Positions 46,125 to 55,046 are shown, counted from the first letter of the stretch. The stretch: DNA of 64,000 nucleotides from Pedobacter sandarakinus (GCF_026240095.1 NZ_JAPIVG010000003.1:580515-644514), one strand, 5' to 3'. Notes: generated by a model from the sequence alone, not told the origin. Translations and numbers: made by a program.

Positions 46125-47888
46125 TTAATGCTGGTTGATTTTATAAACGATAGCCTGACATGGCATTAATTCAATTTTGTTTGACTTTAGCTTTGCATCA
46201 GCATAATTATTAGTTAGGATTTTAGCATTCTCAAGTATTAGTTTGCTATCTATTTGATAAGAAACTTTTTCCTTCGAAAAGTTAAGTAAGACCAGCATTT
46301 TATCGTTTTCAAGCTGCCTGGTGTAACAATACACATCAGGATTTTCGATGTCAAAAACTTGATAATTCCCATAAACCAAAACAGAATTGGCTTTTCTCAG
46401 CGCAACTATATTTTTGAAATAAGATAGTTCACTATTAGGGTCTTGTTCTTGTGCAGCAGCATTCACTTGTAAGTAATTTGGATTAACCTTTATCCAAGGT
46501 TTTCCGGTTGTGAAACCTGCATTTTCAGAGCCATCCCATTGAAACGGTGTTCTGGTATTGTCTCTTGAGATGAATTGTTGCTTCTTTAAAAACGCCTGAA
46601 GGTCTTCTCCTTTAGTCTGGGCGTTTTTGTACCCATTGATGGTAGCAATGTCTCTATAATCTTCGATCTGTTGAAATTTTATATTCGACATACCCAACTC
46701 ATCGCCATTATAATAAAAAGGCGTTCCCCTCATGGTCATAATGAGGGTAGTCAGAAGTTTAGAGGAGGCACTTCTGAGTTCAGGACTGTCGTTGCCATAC
46801 TTAGTTACCATTCTGGGTACATCATGGTTGACAAGGAAAATGGCTAGCCAACCTTTTGTTTCAAACGATTGATCCCATTTTGTAAAAGCCCGTTTAAGAT
46901 CTACCAACTTATAACCTGATGGATCATTTCCAATATCCATGATTTCGAAGTGATAGGCCATATTCAATTCTTTCCGGTCTTCATCAACTAGGGCATGGGC
47001 ATCTTCCAAGGTGCTCCCAGCTCCTTCGGCAACAGTCATCACATTATATTTGCTAATCACCTGTTTATTCATTTCCTTTAAGTAGCGGTGGAGATTTGGA
47101 CCCATTCCGTAATATTTGATGATGTCTTTTTCATAGCCAGGGGGATAGGCCTTCCAACTTGTGTCCTTCGAGACATATTGAAAGGCATCCATTCTTAATC
47201 CGTCTATACCTTTGTCTAACCAGAATTTCATCATGTCATAGATCTCATTCCTCAGTTTTTCATTTTCCCAATTTAAATCAGGCTGTTTTTGCGAAAAATA
47301 GTGCAAGTAATAAGCGCTAGTTCCCGCATCATATTTCCATGCATCGCTGTTAACATCAAAAAAGCTATATCTCGGAACTGGCTTACCTTTTTCTGCTGGC
47401 CACCAATGATAGTAATTTCTGTATGGATTGGTGCGTGATGATTTGGCTTGCTTAAACCATTCATGCTCATCGCTGCTATGGTTAAGTACCATATCTAAAA
47501 CCAACCTGATTTTTCGTTTATGCAAGCCTTTGAGTAGTTCATCAAAGTCCTCCATCGTACCAAATTCTTTCATGATGTTTCGGTAGTCGCTGATGTCGTA
47601 ACCGTTGTCATCGTTTGGAGAAGAAAAAATTGGATTGAGCCAAACGGCATCTATTCCCAGGCTTTGTAAATAATCGAGTTTAGAAATGATCCCTTTTAAA
47701 TCGCCCACACCGTCGCCGTCGCTATCTTTAAAGCTTCTTGGGTATAGTTGGTACACTACCGCCTCTTTCCACCAAGTCTTTTTTCCTGCTGCCATGTTTG
47801 TTTTATCTTGGTCTGTTAGGATTTGGGCATAGCTATCGATCATTAGAAATAGCAAAAAGAATGATAGAAATGGTACGCATTTTCTCAT
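46125..47888 (-). CDS. GH13 alpha-glucosidase-family enzyme, exported
   Basis: Exported glycoside hydrolase of 587 residues: signal peptide (PFLSFFLLFLMIDSYAQ), then a GH13 catalytic barrel (about 40-480) and a C-terminal beta domain. GH13 regions seen are DGDGVGDLKGI, DMVLNHSSDEH (region I), QPDLNW (region V), GLRMDAF with nucleophile Asp234 (II), VAEGAG with acid/base Glu288 (III) and FLVNHDVPRM with Asp356 (IV). QPDLNW points to the oligo-1,6-glucosidase/sucrose hydrolase subfamilies. It is the first gene of the minus-strand operon and probably splits the incoming sugar in the periplasm. Alpha-glucosidase, sucrase and oligo-1,6-glucosidase cannot be separated by eye. The gene is divergent from the LacI regulator. 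Confidence 0.92.
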   Translation of the reverse strand: MRKCVPFLSFFLLFLMIDSYAQILTDQDKTNMAAGKKTWWKEAVVYQLYPRSFKDSDGDGVGDLKGIISKLDYLQSLGIDAVWLNPIFSSPNDDNGYDISDYRNIMKEFGTMEDFDELLKGLHKRKIRLVLDMVLNHSSDEHEWFKQAKSSRTNPYRNYYHWWPAEKGKPVPRYSFFDVNSDAWKYDAGTSAYYLHYFSQKQPDLNWENEKLRNEIYDMMKFWLDKGIDGLRMDAFQYVSKDTSWKAYPPGYEKDIIKYYGMGPNLHRYLKEMNKQVISKYNVMTVAEGAGSTLEDAHALVDEDRKELNMAYHFEIMDIGNDPSGYKLVDLKRAFTKWDQSFETKGWLAIFLVNHDVPRMVTKYGNDSPELRSASSKLLTTLIMTMRGTPFYYNGDELGMSNIKFQQIEDYRDIATINGYKNAQTKGEDLQAFLKKQQFISRDNTRTPFQWDGSENAGFTTGKPWIKVNPNYLQVNAAAQEQDPNSELSYFKNIVALRKANSVLVYGNYQVFDIENPDVYCYTRQLENDKMLVLLNFSKEKVSYQIDSKLILENAKILTNNYADAKLKSNKIELMPCQAIVYKINQH

Positions 47889-48058
47889 ATTTTAAGACTT
47901 ACGCAAAGATTTTACAGGCCGTTGGCCAATACTATCGCTGCTGGTTATATTTGGTTAGTTTTCACATTGTGCCGTTCAGGATATGCTCCTTGATTGTTTT
48001 GTAAAAATCTTGATATGAAGATAACTGAATTATAAATTAAAATATCAACATTTAGTTC

Positions 48059-48102
48059 GTTTGCGACCGCAAACGTTTGCGGAAACATTTGCGAAAATGT
48101 TT
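48059..48102. promoter_or_regulatory. Overlapping LacI-type operators
   Basis: Three inverted repeats are stacked in 44 bases: GTTTGCG/CGCAAAC at 48059-48065 and 48068-48074; the perfect 16-base palindrome CCGCAAACGTTTGCGG at 48067-48082; and AAACATTT/AAATGTTT at 48083-48090 and 48095-48102. The central CpG palindrome has the symmetric form of LacI-family operators. They sit in the 254-base divergent region, 41 bases before the regulator start. Confidence 0.8.
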
Positions 48103-48115
48103 GCTGTGGAAAATT

Positions 48116-48123
48116 TATATTTG
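48116..48123 (+). promoter_or_regulatory. -7 element of the LacI regulator gene
   Basis: TATATTTG fits TAnnTTTG. It ends 19 bases before the GTG start at 48143 and 13 bases after the last operator half-site, so bound repressor would block the -33 region and give autoregulation. Confidence 0.6.
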
Positions 48124-48142
48124 AGTAACCAAATATTTTAAC

Positions 48143-49141
48143 GTGAGAGAAAATCCAACACTTAAGAAAATTGCCGAACGGCTACATGTGAGTATATCCA
48201 CAGTTTCCAGAGCTCTAAAGAACCATCCCGATATATCTCCTGAAACAAAGACAAAAGTTAACGAGTTGGCAGCCTTGCTGGAATACGACCCAAATCCTTA
48301 TGCAGTAAACCTGCGTACCCACAACAGTAAGGAGTTTGCCGTTGTAGTACCAAGTTTATCTCACTTTTTCTATCATTCCTTTATCAGCGCTATCGAAGAA
48401 GATGCACGAGCTAACGGTTATTCCATCATTATTTACCGTTCGTCTGATGATCCGCTGCTGGAGCAGGAGATTTTAAAAAGTTGCAGGCATAAAAGGGTAT
48501 CGGGAATTTTTATCGCCATTACTTCTAAAACTTCAGACATGGAACCTTTTTTAAAGCTGGATGTTCACGGGATACCTGTTATCTTTTTTGATAAGGTGCC
48601 GGAATATGAGTCTTGCAATAAAATTTGTGTGGGAGATGAACACGCGGCAGCCATTGCCGCAAATGAAATCCTTAAAAAAGGTATTTCAAATATACTGGCG
48701 GTCTTTGGCGATGAAAATATGTCGATTACACAGGCCCGGCTCCGGAAATTCTCTGCAGTGCTTTCGCCAGTTGAAAACAACATCAACTTGCAAATTGTGC
48801 ATGCCCGGAGTTTTGATGAGGCAGAGCAGATTGCACTTAACCTATTGCCAAATTATGTCGGAACTAATTTTGCCGTGTTTGCCATGAGTGATGAGATTTT
48901 GGCAGGAACTATGAAAGCGGTTCAACGATTGGGCTTGCAGGCTCCGAAAGATCTGGGCGTAATTGCTATTAGCGATGGAATGATCCCGATGTTGTTTTAT
49001 CCTGAAATAACCTACGCAGAGACCAGTGGTTATAACCTTGGTAAATTAGCATTTACACGTATGAAACGATGCATTGCTGGTAGTTCTTTTGCCCAAACAC
49101 TTGTAGACGAATCCAGATTGGTTGTAGGCGGGTCAATTTGA
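48143..49141 (+). CDS. LacI family transcriptional regulator
   Basis: Repressor of 332 residues with an N-terminal HTH (about 6-30; TLKKIAERLHVSISTVSRALKN) and the hinge and periplasmic-binding-like sensor domain (about 62-330). Features include EFAVVVPSLSHFFYHSFISAIEEDA, GIPVIFFDKVP and a FAMSDEILAGTMKAVQRLGLQAPKDLGVIAI segment. It starts with GTG; no in-frame ATG lies nearby, and this start leaves the HTH complete. It is divergent from the six-gene operon starting with GH13, with overlapping palindromes between them, so it should control that operon and itself. The inducer is probably a sugar from the pathway (sucrose or a phosphorylated product); this is inferred. Confidence 0.94.
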   Translation: MRENPTLKKIAERLHVSISTVSRALKNHPDISPETKTKVNELAALLEYDPNPYAVNLRTHNSKEFAVVVPSLSHFFYHSFISAIEEDARANGYSIIIYRSSDDPLLEQEILKSCRHKRVSGIFIAITSKTSDMEPFLKLDVHGIPVIFFDKVPEYESCNKICVGDEHAAAIAANEILKKGISNILAVFGDENMSITQARLRKFSAVLSPVENNINLQIVHARSFDEAEQIALNLLPNYVGTNFAVFAMSDEILAGTMKAVQRLGLQAPKDLGVIAISDGMIPMLFYPEITYAETSGYNLGKLAFTRMKRCIAGSSFAQTLVDESRLVVGGSI

Positions 49142-49160
49142 TGAGATAAAATCATACCTA

Positions 49161-49176
49161 CCGCTAATACTAGCGG
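49161..49176. terminator. Weak hairpin between LacI and S1/P1 genes
   Basis: CCGCTA (49161-49166) and TAGCGG (49171-49176) form a 6-base stem with a 4-base loop in the short convergent gap. There is no long T run, so this is tentative. Confidence 0.4.
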
Positions 49177-49218
49177 ATTCTATTTCAAGATAAATAGAAA
49201 TTCAGGATATATTATTAG

Positions 49219-50013
49219 TTATTTATATACAACACCATTCTTGAATAGCTCGTTTAATATGCCTGCTAAACGTATTCCGCCCATTTCTGTTCTTTGGTTT
49301 GCGATACCAATGTGCGATTGATAATACGCTTCATCAATGTTGTTGTTTTTCGCTACTTCCTTGTAGAGCTTTGAGCTAATTTTATAGCTTTCAAATAAGA
49401 AATCTTCAGGAGTAGCCTTTTGCCACCTTCTAATTTTACTACGGCTAACGTTATCCTTAGCTACCAAATCCGCTATACTTAAGCCTTGATGGTCTAGTAA
49501 TCTACTGTCCCAAAGCGTATGCAAATTTGTTCCTTTGCCATCAAATTGCACCTGGATAGAGTTACCGCCTTTATCCTCCGCACGGCTTACATGCATGGGC
49601 TGATGTGCATCTCCAACTAAGTGAACTACAAATTTCAAAGCAATTGCTTTTTGGGATTTCGTAGCATTTGGATCCAATAATATAGACTCATTTAAAACTA
49701 AGGCACTCAACAGGTTCGCCTCCTTAATTTTACCAATCGAGTCTCTGAATTTTGCACGGTTTAATCCAAGTGGAAGGTTGACAAAATGCCATCCCGCGGT
49801 ATTCCTGTATGCAGGCTGATTTCGTACTTCATCAGCCCAAGCTGCCACATCTACTAATGATTCGCTTCCAAGTAGGTTACTCACTGCTGATTTTGCCGGC
49901 TCAGACAGATGTACTTCTGCTATGCTAGCTACAGTTTTATGGCCGAAAAAGCCCCATGAACTTGTTAAAATTGCAAAACAAAATAGTGCGAATGCCACAG
50001 TGTATTTTTTCAT
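49219..50013 (-). CDS. S1/P1 family zinc nuclease
   Basis: Exported, probably periplasmic, trinuclear-zinc nuclease of 264 residues that cleaves single-stranded nucleic acid and 3'-nucleotides. The signal peptide (TVAFALFCFAILTSS) is cleaved before Trp20, the family's characteristic first zinc ligand (WGFFGHK). Further zinc-binding pieces are VAAWADEVR, AGWHFVNLP, FVVHLVGDAHQPMHV and LHTLWDSRLLD, and IGIANQRTEMGGIRLAGILN closes the domain. Length is normal. The -7 element TATCTTTG (minus strand, 50018-50025) ends 4 bases before the start codon, which suggests leaderless transcription. It probably recovers phosphate or nucleotides. It follows the cytochrome gene on the same strand, with a 96-base gap. 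Confidence 0.93.
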   Translation of the reverse strand: MKKYTVAFALFCFAILTSSWGFFGHKTVASIAEVHLSEPAKSAVSNLLGSESLVDVAAWADEVRNQPAYRNTAGWHFVNLPLGLNRAKFRDSIGKIKEANLLSALVLNESILLDPNATKSQKAIALKFVVHLVGDAHQPMHVSRAEDKGGNSIQVQFDGKGTNLHTLWDSRLLDHQGLSIADLVAKDNVSRSKIRRWQKATPEDFLFESYKISSKLYKEVAKNNNIDEAYYQSHIGIANQRTEMGGIRLAGILNELFKNGVVYK

Positions 50014-50017
50014 GATA

Positions 50018-50025
50018 CAAAGATA
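50018..50025 (-). promoter_or_regulatory. -7 element 4 bases from the S1/P1 start codon
   Basis: Read on the minus strand, TATCTTTG matches TAnnTTTG. It ends only 4 bases before the ATG at 50013, so the transcript should start at or next to the start codon. No good -33 TTTG is at 19-20 bases. Confidence 0.5.
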
Positions 50026-50109
50026 TTGGCGAAATGTTAATTTAAAAGCTTAATAAAAAATATTAATGGTTTACCGTTAAGGCTGAGTAAAATCCTAATC
50101 ATTTAAGTT

Positions 50110-50505
50110 TTAGTTTGCAGGCTCAGTTTTTCCGTTGTGGCAGGTGATACAAGCAATTTGTGCCAATGTCTTTCCTTCCTTCATCGTCTCATGAAAATAT
50201 TTCTTGTTGATTTTCGCTGTCATCTGCATCATTTTGCGGGCTGTCTCTTTTTCCTGTTTTTCATCACTTGCAAAATCCATCTTTTTCGGATTATCTTTCA
50301 TCGGCGCATGGCAAAAGCCACAACGAACGCCCAATGCCATTTTAAAATTATCCATCACTTTATCTAAGTCTTCCTTACTTATGTTTTTTGGCAACACCTT
50401 TAAATTCTTAAACTTAGTTTCTTCTGCCTTTTTAGGTAAAAAAGCGCTTAAACTTAAGGAAAGGCATACTAATGTGGTTAATACTATTGTTTTTTTGTAA
50501 TACAT
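50110..50505 (-). CDS. Dihaem c-type cytochrome
   Basis: Small exported electron carrier, 131 residues, with a signal peptide (TTLVCLSLSLSAFLP) and two CxxCH haem-binding motifs: CGFCH at 62-66 and CITCH at 119-123. Between them, KMMQMTAKINKKYF resembles the axial Met and IN segment of the photosynthetic-reaction-centre cytochrome c subunit family, which also occurs in non-phototrophic Bacteroidota. Each CxxCH His is the proximal ligand; the distal ligands are probably Met. It is a single gene on the same strand as the S1/P1 nuclease. Partner oxidase or reductase genes are not in this window. Confidence 0.9.
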   Translation of the reverse strand: MYYKKTIVLTTLVCLSLSLSAFLPKKAEETKFKNLKVLPKNISKEDLDKVMDNFKMALGVRCGFCHAPMKDNPKKMDFASDEKQEKETARKMMQMTAKINKKYFHETMKEGKTLAQIACITCHNGKTEPAN

Positions 50506-50677
50506 AAATTATCATTTTCTTAAGTCTAATATAGCCGTTTTCTAAAATTTTTTCATTGAATATTGAATTGTAATAGATTTATTTCAATGATATGGAATTA
50601 ATTAATCTTCAAGGACATACCTTCAAGAGAAAAAACACTTAAAAATATAATTAGATGTGCAAAGGATGGCAGGAAAG

Positions 50678-51328
50678 CTAATATTGCAGGGCTTGCTTTA
50701 TGGATTTTTTTATAGAAGCAGGAACACCTGCAAGCATAACATTCGCAGGTACAGATTTAGTAACACATGCGCCAGCAGCAATGTAAGTACCATCGCCAAT
50801 AGTGACATCAGGAATAATGTTTGCCCCAGTACCAATAAAAACGCCTTCACCTATGCGTACATTTCCTGCAATCGAAACACCTGGCGATATGGTAACAAAG
50901 TCTGATAGCACACAGTCGTGGCTAATGTTGCTTTTTGAATTGATAATACAGTGATTGCCTATTACTACGTTTGCATTAATAACGCAAAGCGGTGCTACAC
51001 AACTACCCCGTCCTGCCTTTACTGATGGACTTATGTAGCTACTAGGATGATAGTAATTAATAAAGGCGTAACCTAATTCTTCCAGTCGAGTGATCATTAC
51101 GCTTCTTTTGTAGTCTCCTATTGCGCCGATTAATTTGGTGTTTCGCTCTGCTGGAATAGACCTGATAAAATCATCGATGAGGAAAATAGATTTACTGATA
51201 GTTGGATGATTTTGGTGGTGATCGGCATCAACAATACATCCTGCCCAATTTACATCCCTTTGTTCAGTAAAATATTCACCCATCTCAGACGCATGGTTTC
51301 CAGCGCCCAAAAAGTAGACATCGATCAT
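50678..51328 (-). CDS. NeuD/PglD-like sugar acetyltransferase (left-handed beta-helix)
   Basis: Cytoplasmic acyltransferase of 216 residues. The N-terminal PglD-type domain (about 1-85) begins VYFLGAGNHASEMGEYF, a nucleotide-sugar-binding Rossmann-like loop. The C-terminal left-handed beta-helix (about 95-205) shows hexapeptide repeats such as VIGNHCIINSKSNISHDC, VRIGEGVFIGTGANIIPDVTIG and GTYIAAGACVTKSVPANV. The catalytic His is likely in ISHDC. Family members acetylate an amino sugar during synthesis of glycoproteins, sialic or bacillosamine-type sugars or surface polysaccharides. No other polysaccharide gene lies nearby, so the pathway is unknown. Confidence 0.88.
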   Translation of the reverse strand: MIDVYFLGAGNHASEMGEYFTEQRDVNWAGCIVDADHHQNHPTISKSIFLIDDFIRSIPAERNTKLIGAIGDYKRSVMITRLEELGYAFINYYHPSSYISPSVKAGRGSCVAPLCVINANVVIGNHCIINSKSNISHDCVLSDFVTISPGVSIAGNVRIGEGVFIGTGANIIPDVTIGDGTYIAAGACVTKSVPANVMLAGVPASIKKSIKQALQY

Positions 51329-51505
51329 AATAATTCTTAGTTTGGTTAGACCTATTAATAGGAAGATAAGCCGAAACTAATGTAATAATATTCTATGTAA
51401 CGATAGAGGTGATGGTTGTAATGCTAAGCTAAAAGTGTAAAGAACTTTACGAAATGAAACTGCCCACTGCTAGTTTAAGGTGCAATTCTAAGCATAAATG
51501 TGTAA

Positions 51506-52687
51506 TTAATTGTACACGAATGTGCCCTGCTCACTTGAGATGGTTACTTGCTTTTTATCGGATTTTACAACACGACCGATAATTTGAGCATCAATGTTAA
51601 AGCTCTTGGAAATTTCGATGATGTTCTTAGCAATTTCCTGCGGTACATAAAGTTCCATTCTATGACCCATGTTAAAAACTTTATACATCTCTTTCCAGTC
51701 GGTTGCGGATTGCTCCTGAATGAGCTTAAAAAGGGGAGGGATAGGGAACAAATTATCCTTAATCACGTGGATATCGTCATTTACAAAGTGCAATACTTTT
51801 GTTTGCGCACCCCCGCTGCAATGAACGATTCCGCTTATTTGTTTACGGTAGGTCTCTAGAATTTTTTTGATTACCGGAGCATAAGTGCGTGTAGGAGACA
51901 AAACCAGCTTACCTACCGTCATTCTTCCAAAGCCTTCAATTTCAATTTCTTCATCAAGATGTTTTTGTCCTGAAAAAACTAAGTCTAATGGAACAGCAGG
52001 GTCGAAGCTTTCGGGATAGCGATTGGCGATTGATTTCTCAAATACATCATGACGGGCAGAAGTTAAGCCATTCGAGCCCATGCCCCCGTTATATTCGCTT
52101 TCGTAGGTGGCCTGACCAGAAGAGGCAAGACCAATTACTACGTCACCAGGTTTAATGTTATCATTACTAATTACATCTTCACGTTTCATCCGACAGGTAA
52201 CTGTAGAATCCACAATAATTGTTCTTACTAAGTCCCCAACATCTGCAGTTTCACCACCTGTAGCGTAAATAGAAATGTCCTGCGCTCTTAAGTCGGCAAG
52301 AATTTCTTCCGTACCATTAATAATGGCAGCAATAACATCTCCGGGTATCAGATTTTTATTTCTTCCTATGGTAGATGACAGCAAAATCTGGTCAGTAGCG
52401 CCAACACAAATTAAATCATCAATATTCATGATAATGGCATCCTGTGCAATACCTTTCCAAACGCTAATATCACCAGTGGTTTTCCAGTAAACATAGGCCA
52501 AAGAGGACTTTGTGCCTGCACCATCAGCATGCATAATATTACAATACTCATCATCGTTGCCTAAAATATCGGGAATTATTTTACAGAATGCTTTGGGGAA
52601 AATTCCTTTATCGATGTTTTTGATGGCATTATGCACATCTTCTTTTGAGGCAGAAACGCCACGTTGATTGTACCTGTTATCACTCAT
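51506..52687 (-). CDS. purM: Phosphoribosylformylglycinamidine cyclo-ligase (AIR synthase)
   Basis: Purine pathway step 5: cyclises FGAM to AIR with ATP. The 393-residue length is typical of the Bacteroidota form, longer than the enterobacterial enzyme. The N-terminus is YNQRGVSASKEDVHNAI, then MHADGAGTKSSLAYVYWKTTGD, AQDAIIMNIDDLICVGA and IYATGGETADVGDLV. The C-terminal half has SGIVHCSGGAQTKVLHFV and VFNMGHRMELYVP. The start at 52687 is chosen over an in-frame ATG at 52717, because the strong -7 element TATCTTTG (minus strand, 52695-52702) lies between the two and the longer leader is not conserved-looking. The transcript would then be nearly leaderless. Confidence 0.95.
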   Translation of the reverse strand: MSDNRYNQRGVSASKEDVHNAIKNIDKGIFPKAFCKIIPDILGNDDEYCNIMHADGAGTKSSLAYVYWKTTGDISVWKGIAQDAIIMNIDDLICVGATDQILLSSTIGRNKNLIPGDVIAAIINGTEEILADLRAQDISIYATGGETADVGDLVRTIIVDSTVTCRMKREDVISNDNIKPGDVVIGLASSGQATYESEYNGGMGSNGLTSARHDVFEKSIANRYPESFDPAVPLDLVFSGQKHLDEEIEIEGFGRMTVGKLVLSPTRTYAPVIKKILETYRKQISGIVHCSGGAQTKVLHFVNDDIHVIKDNLFPIPPLFKLIQEQSATDWKEMYKVFNMGHRMELYVPQEIAKNIIEISKSFNIDAQIIGRVVKSDKKQVTISSEQGTFVYN

Positions 52688-52694
52688 GTTGCGG

Positions 52695-52702
52695 CAAAGA
52701 TA
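52695..52702 (-). promoter_or_regulatory. -7 element upstream of purM
   Basis: On the minus strand this is TATCTTTG, a full match to TAnnTTTG, ending 7 bases before the purM ATG at 52687. It supports the shorter start. Confidence 0.55.
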
Positions 52703-52794
52703 AGGAAATAGAGGCAAAAGGTGGAAGGTAAAAGTAAAAGGTTTTCAGCATCGTGTTTACATTACGTATAGCTATTTTGTCATCATGTGGTGCA

Positions 52795-52829
52795 TAAAAA
52801 AAAGGGCGTAATAAAATCTTACGCCCTTT
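52795..52829 (-). terminator. Terminator of the glutamine synthetase gene
   Basis: A perfect 11-base stem, AAAGGGCGTAA (52801-52811) with TTACGCCCTTT (52819-52829), has a 7-base loop. On the minus strand it is followed by a T run (complement of the A run at 52795-52800), 22 bases after the glnN stop codon. Confidence 0.88.
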
Positions 52830-52851
52830 GCCTTAAACCTTTCGGTAAACT

Positions 52852-55026
52852 TTATTTCATGAATAGTAATTCTCTGAATTTTGGTAATGGCCAAACACTA
52901 TCATCAACAATCTGCTCCAATTTATCTGCATGGTAGCGAATGGTATCGAAGTAAGATTTAACTTTCTCATCGTAAGCAATTGCCTTCTCGCGAGTATCTT
53001 CGATTTTGTTGGTCACTTTACGTTCTTCTAACATCGCATCGATATTGGTTTTAACAATATCCAAGTGCTCAGAAAGTTTTTTCACAATATCCAATGAAGA
53101 TTTGCTTTCTACACCAAGCTCTTTTAATCCTTTTACATTTTCGATTAATGAGTTTTGATAAGCAATCGCCGCAGGGATGATAGAAGTGTTGGCAACCTCT
53201 CCCATAACACGTGCTTCGATCTGTAATTTTTTATAGAAGTTTTCCAGCATAATTTCATGACGGGCATGAATTTCACGGGCACTATAAATACCTGTCGAAG
53301 CAAACAATTCAGCAGACTTTTCTGTCAAATAGGCATCTAGCGCTTTTGGCGTAGTTTTAATGTTTGATAACCCACGTGTTGCAGCTTCATCTTCCCACTC
53401 TTGGCTATAACCATTTCCTTCGAAGCGGATAGATTTAGATTCCTTAATGTATTTTTTAATCACCGTTAACAAAGCGATGTCTTTTTTGTCGCCTTTTTTA
53501 ATCAGCTTATCAACCTCAACTTTAAATTTCGTTAACTGTTCAGCCATGATCGCATTTAAGATCGTCATTGGTGCCGACGAGTTAGCTGATGAACCGACAG
53601 CTCTCAACTCGAATTTATTTCCTGTAAAGGCAAAAGGAGAGGTACGGTTACGATCGGTGTTATCTAATAAGATTTGTGGTATTTTAGGAATTCCTAACCA
53701 CAATGCGTTATCTTCTTTAATTTTTTTGCTGATACGTGAATGCTCAATTTCATCTAAAACATCATTCAACTGCGATCCTAAGAAGATAGAGATAATTGCT
53801 GGTGGCGCTTCGTTTGCGCCTAAACGGTGATCGTTACTTACAGACGCAATACTTGCACGCAATAAATCAGCATGCTCGCTAACCGCTTTGATTGTATTTA
53901 CGAAGAAAGCCAGGAACATCAGGTTGTTTTTAGGCGTTTTGCCTGGAGCCAATAAGTTTTTACCAGTATCTGTAATTAAGCTCCAGTTATTGTGTTTACC
54001 AGAACCGTTAATGCCTGCATATGGTTTTTCGTGCAATAACACACGGAAATGATGACGGCGAGCAACTTTTTCCATTAGATCCATCAATAATTGGTTATGA
54101 TCGATGGCTAAGTTGATTTCCTCATAAATTGGTGCGCACTCAAATTGTGATGGTGCAACCTCGTTATGGCGGGTTTTTAACGGAATACCTAATTTTAAAG
54201 CTTCGTTTTCAAAATCAACCATATATGTAAACACACGTTCTGGAATTGATCCGAAATAGTGGTCTTCTAATTGCTGGCCTTTTGCAGACATGTGCCCAAA
54301 TAAAGCACGACCAGTTAATAATAAATCTGGACGAGCATTAAACAAAGACTCATCAACCAAGAAATATTCTTGCTCGATACCCAATGATGCATTTACTTTG
54401 GTAATGCCTTTATCGAAGTATTGGCAAACATCAACAGCAGCTTTATCAAGTGCAGCTAATGCTTTTAATAGTGGTGCTTTATAATCTAAGGCTTCGCCAG
54501 TGTAAGATACGAATACCGTTGGGATGCAAAGTGTTTTACCAGCTTTGCTTTCCATAATGAATGCTGGTGAAGAAGGATCCCAGGCAGTATAACCACGGGC
54601 CTCAAACGTATTACGGATACCTCCGTTAGGAAAACTCGAAGCATCTGGTTCTTGTTGAACCAATGCGCTACCTGCAAATTTTTCTATAGCACCTTCGCCG
54701 CTTGGCTCGAAAAATGAATCGTGTTTTTCTGCTGTTGTACCTGTTAATGGCTGGAACCAGTGAGTGTAATGTGTTGCGCCAGCGGCCATTGCCCAAGCTT
54801 TCATAGCTGTTGCAATTTGGTTAGCATCGTCAGAATTAATTAATTCACCTTGGTTGATAGATGAAATTAATTTTTCGTACACGTCTTTAGATAAGAAATC
54901 TCTCATTTTTTTCTTATCAAATACATTAGCGCCAAAAAAGTCAGAAATTCTTGACGAAGGAGATTTAACTTCCGGTGAAATTCTGTTTTGAGCCTCTTTT
55001 AATGCGATGGTTCTTAAGCTTTTCAT
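52852..55026 (-). CDS. glnN: Glutamine synthetase type III
   Basis: Makes glutamine from glutamate, ammonia and ATP. At 724 residues it has the length and architecture of the GSIII (GlnN) class, not the ~470-residue GSI. Catalytic pieces are SLGIEQEYFLVDESLF, HNEVAPSQFECAPIYEEIN, HEKPYAGINGSGKHNNWSL (ATP/metal region), RASIASVSNDHRLGANEAPPAIISIFLG and NRTSPFAFTGNKFELRAVGSS. The N- and C-terminal extensions are those of GSIII, including VWPLPKFRELLF near the end. The -7 element TATTTTTG (minus strand, 55047-55054) lies 20 bases before the start. The gene sits between purM and tonB; purL, which consumes glutamine, is close by. Confidence 0.97.
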   Translation of the reverse strand: MKSLRTIALKEAQNRISPEVKSPSSRISDFFGANVFDKKKMRDFLSKDVYEKLISSINQGELINSDDANQIATAMKAWAMAAGATHYTHWFQPLTGTTAEKHDSFFEPSGEGAIEKFAGSALVQQEPDASSFPNGGIRNTFEARGYTAWDPSSPAFIMESKAGKTLCIPTVFVSYTGEALDYKAPLLKALAALDKAAVDVCQYFDKGITKVNASLGIEQEYFLVDESLFNARPDLLLTGRALFGHMSAKGQQLEDHYFGSIPERVFTYMVDFENEALKLGIPLKTRHNEVAPSQFECAPIYEEINLAIDHNQLLMDLMEKVARRHHFRVLLHEKPYAGINGSGKHNNWSLITDTGKNLLAPGKTPKNNLMFLAFFVNTIKAVSEHADLLRASIASVSNDHRLGANEAPPAIISIFLGSQLNDVLDEIEHSRISKKIKEDNALWLGIPKIPQILLDNTDRNRTSPFAFTGNKFELRAVGSSANSSAPMTILNAIMAEQLTKFKVEVDKLIKKGDKKDIALLTVIKKYIKESKSIRFEGNGYSQEWEDEAATRGLSNIKTTPKALDAYLTEKSAELFASTGIYSAREIHARHEIMLENFYKKLQIEARVMGEVANTSIIPAAIAYQNSLIENVKGLKELGVESKSSLDIVKKLSEHLDIVKTNIDAMLEERKVTNKIEDTREKAIAYDEKVKSYFDTIRYHADKLEQIVDDSVWPLPKFRELLFMK

Positions 55027-55046
55027 TAATTCGTTATGTTTTTTGT

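Noticed and set aside
47922..47929. TTGGCCAA palindrome near the GH13 start as a second LacI operator
   Set aside because: It does not share the half-site of the operators at 48059-48102 and is too short to be significant.
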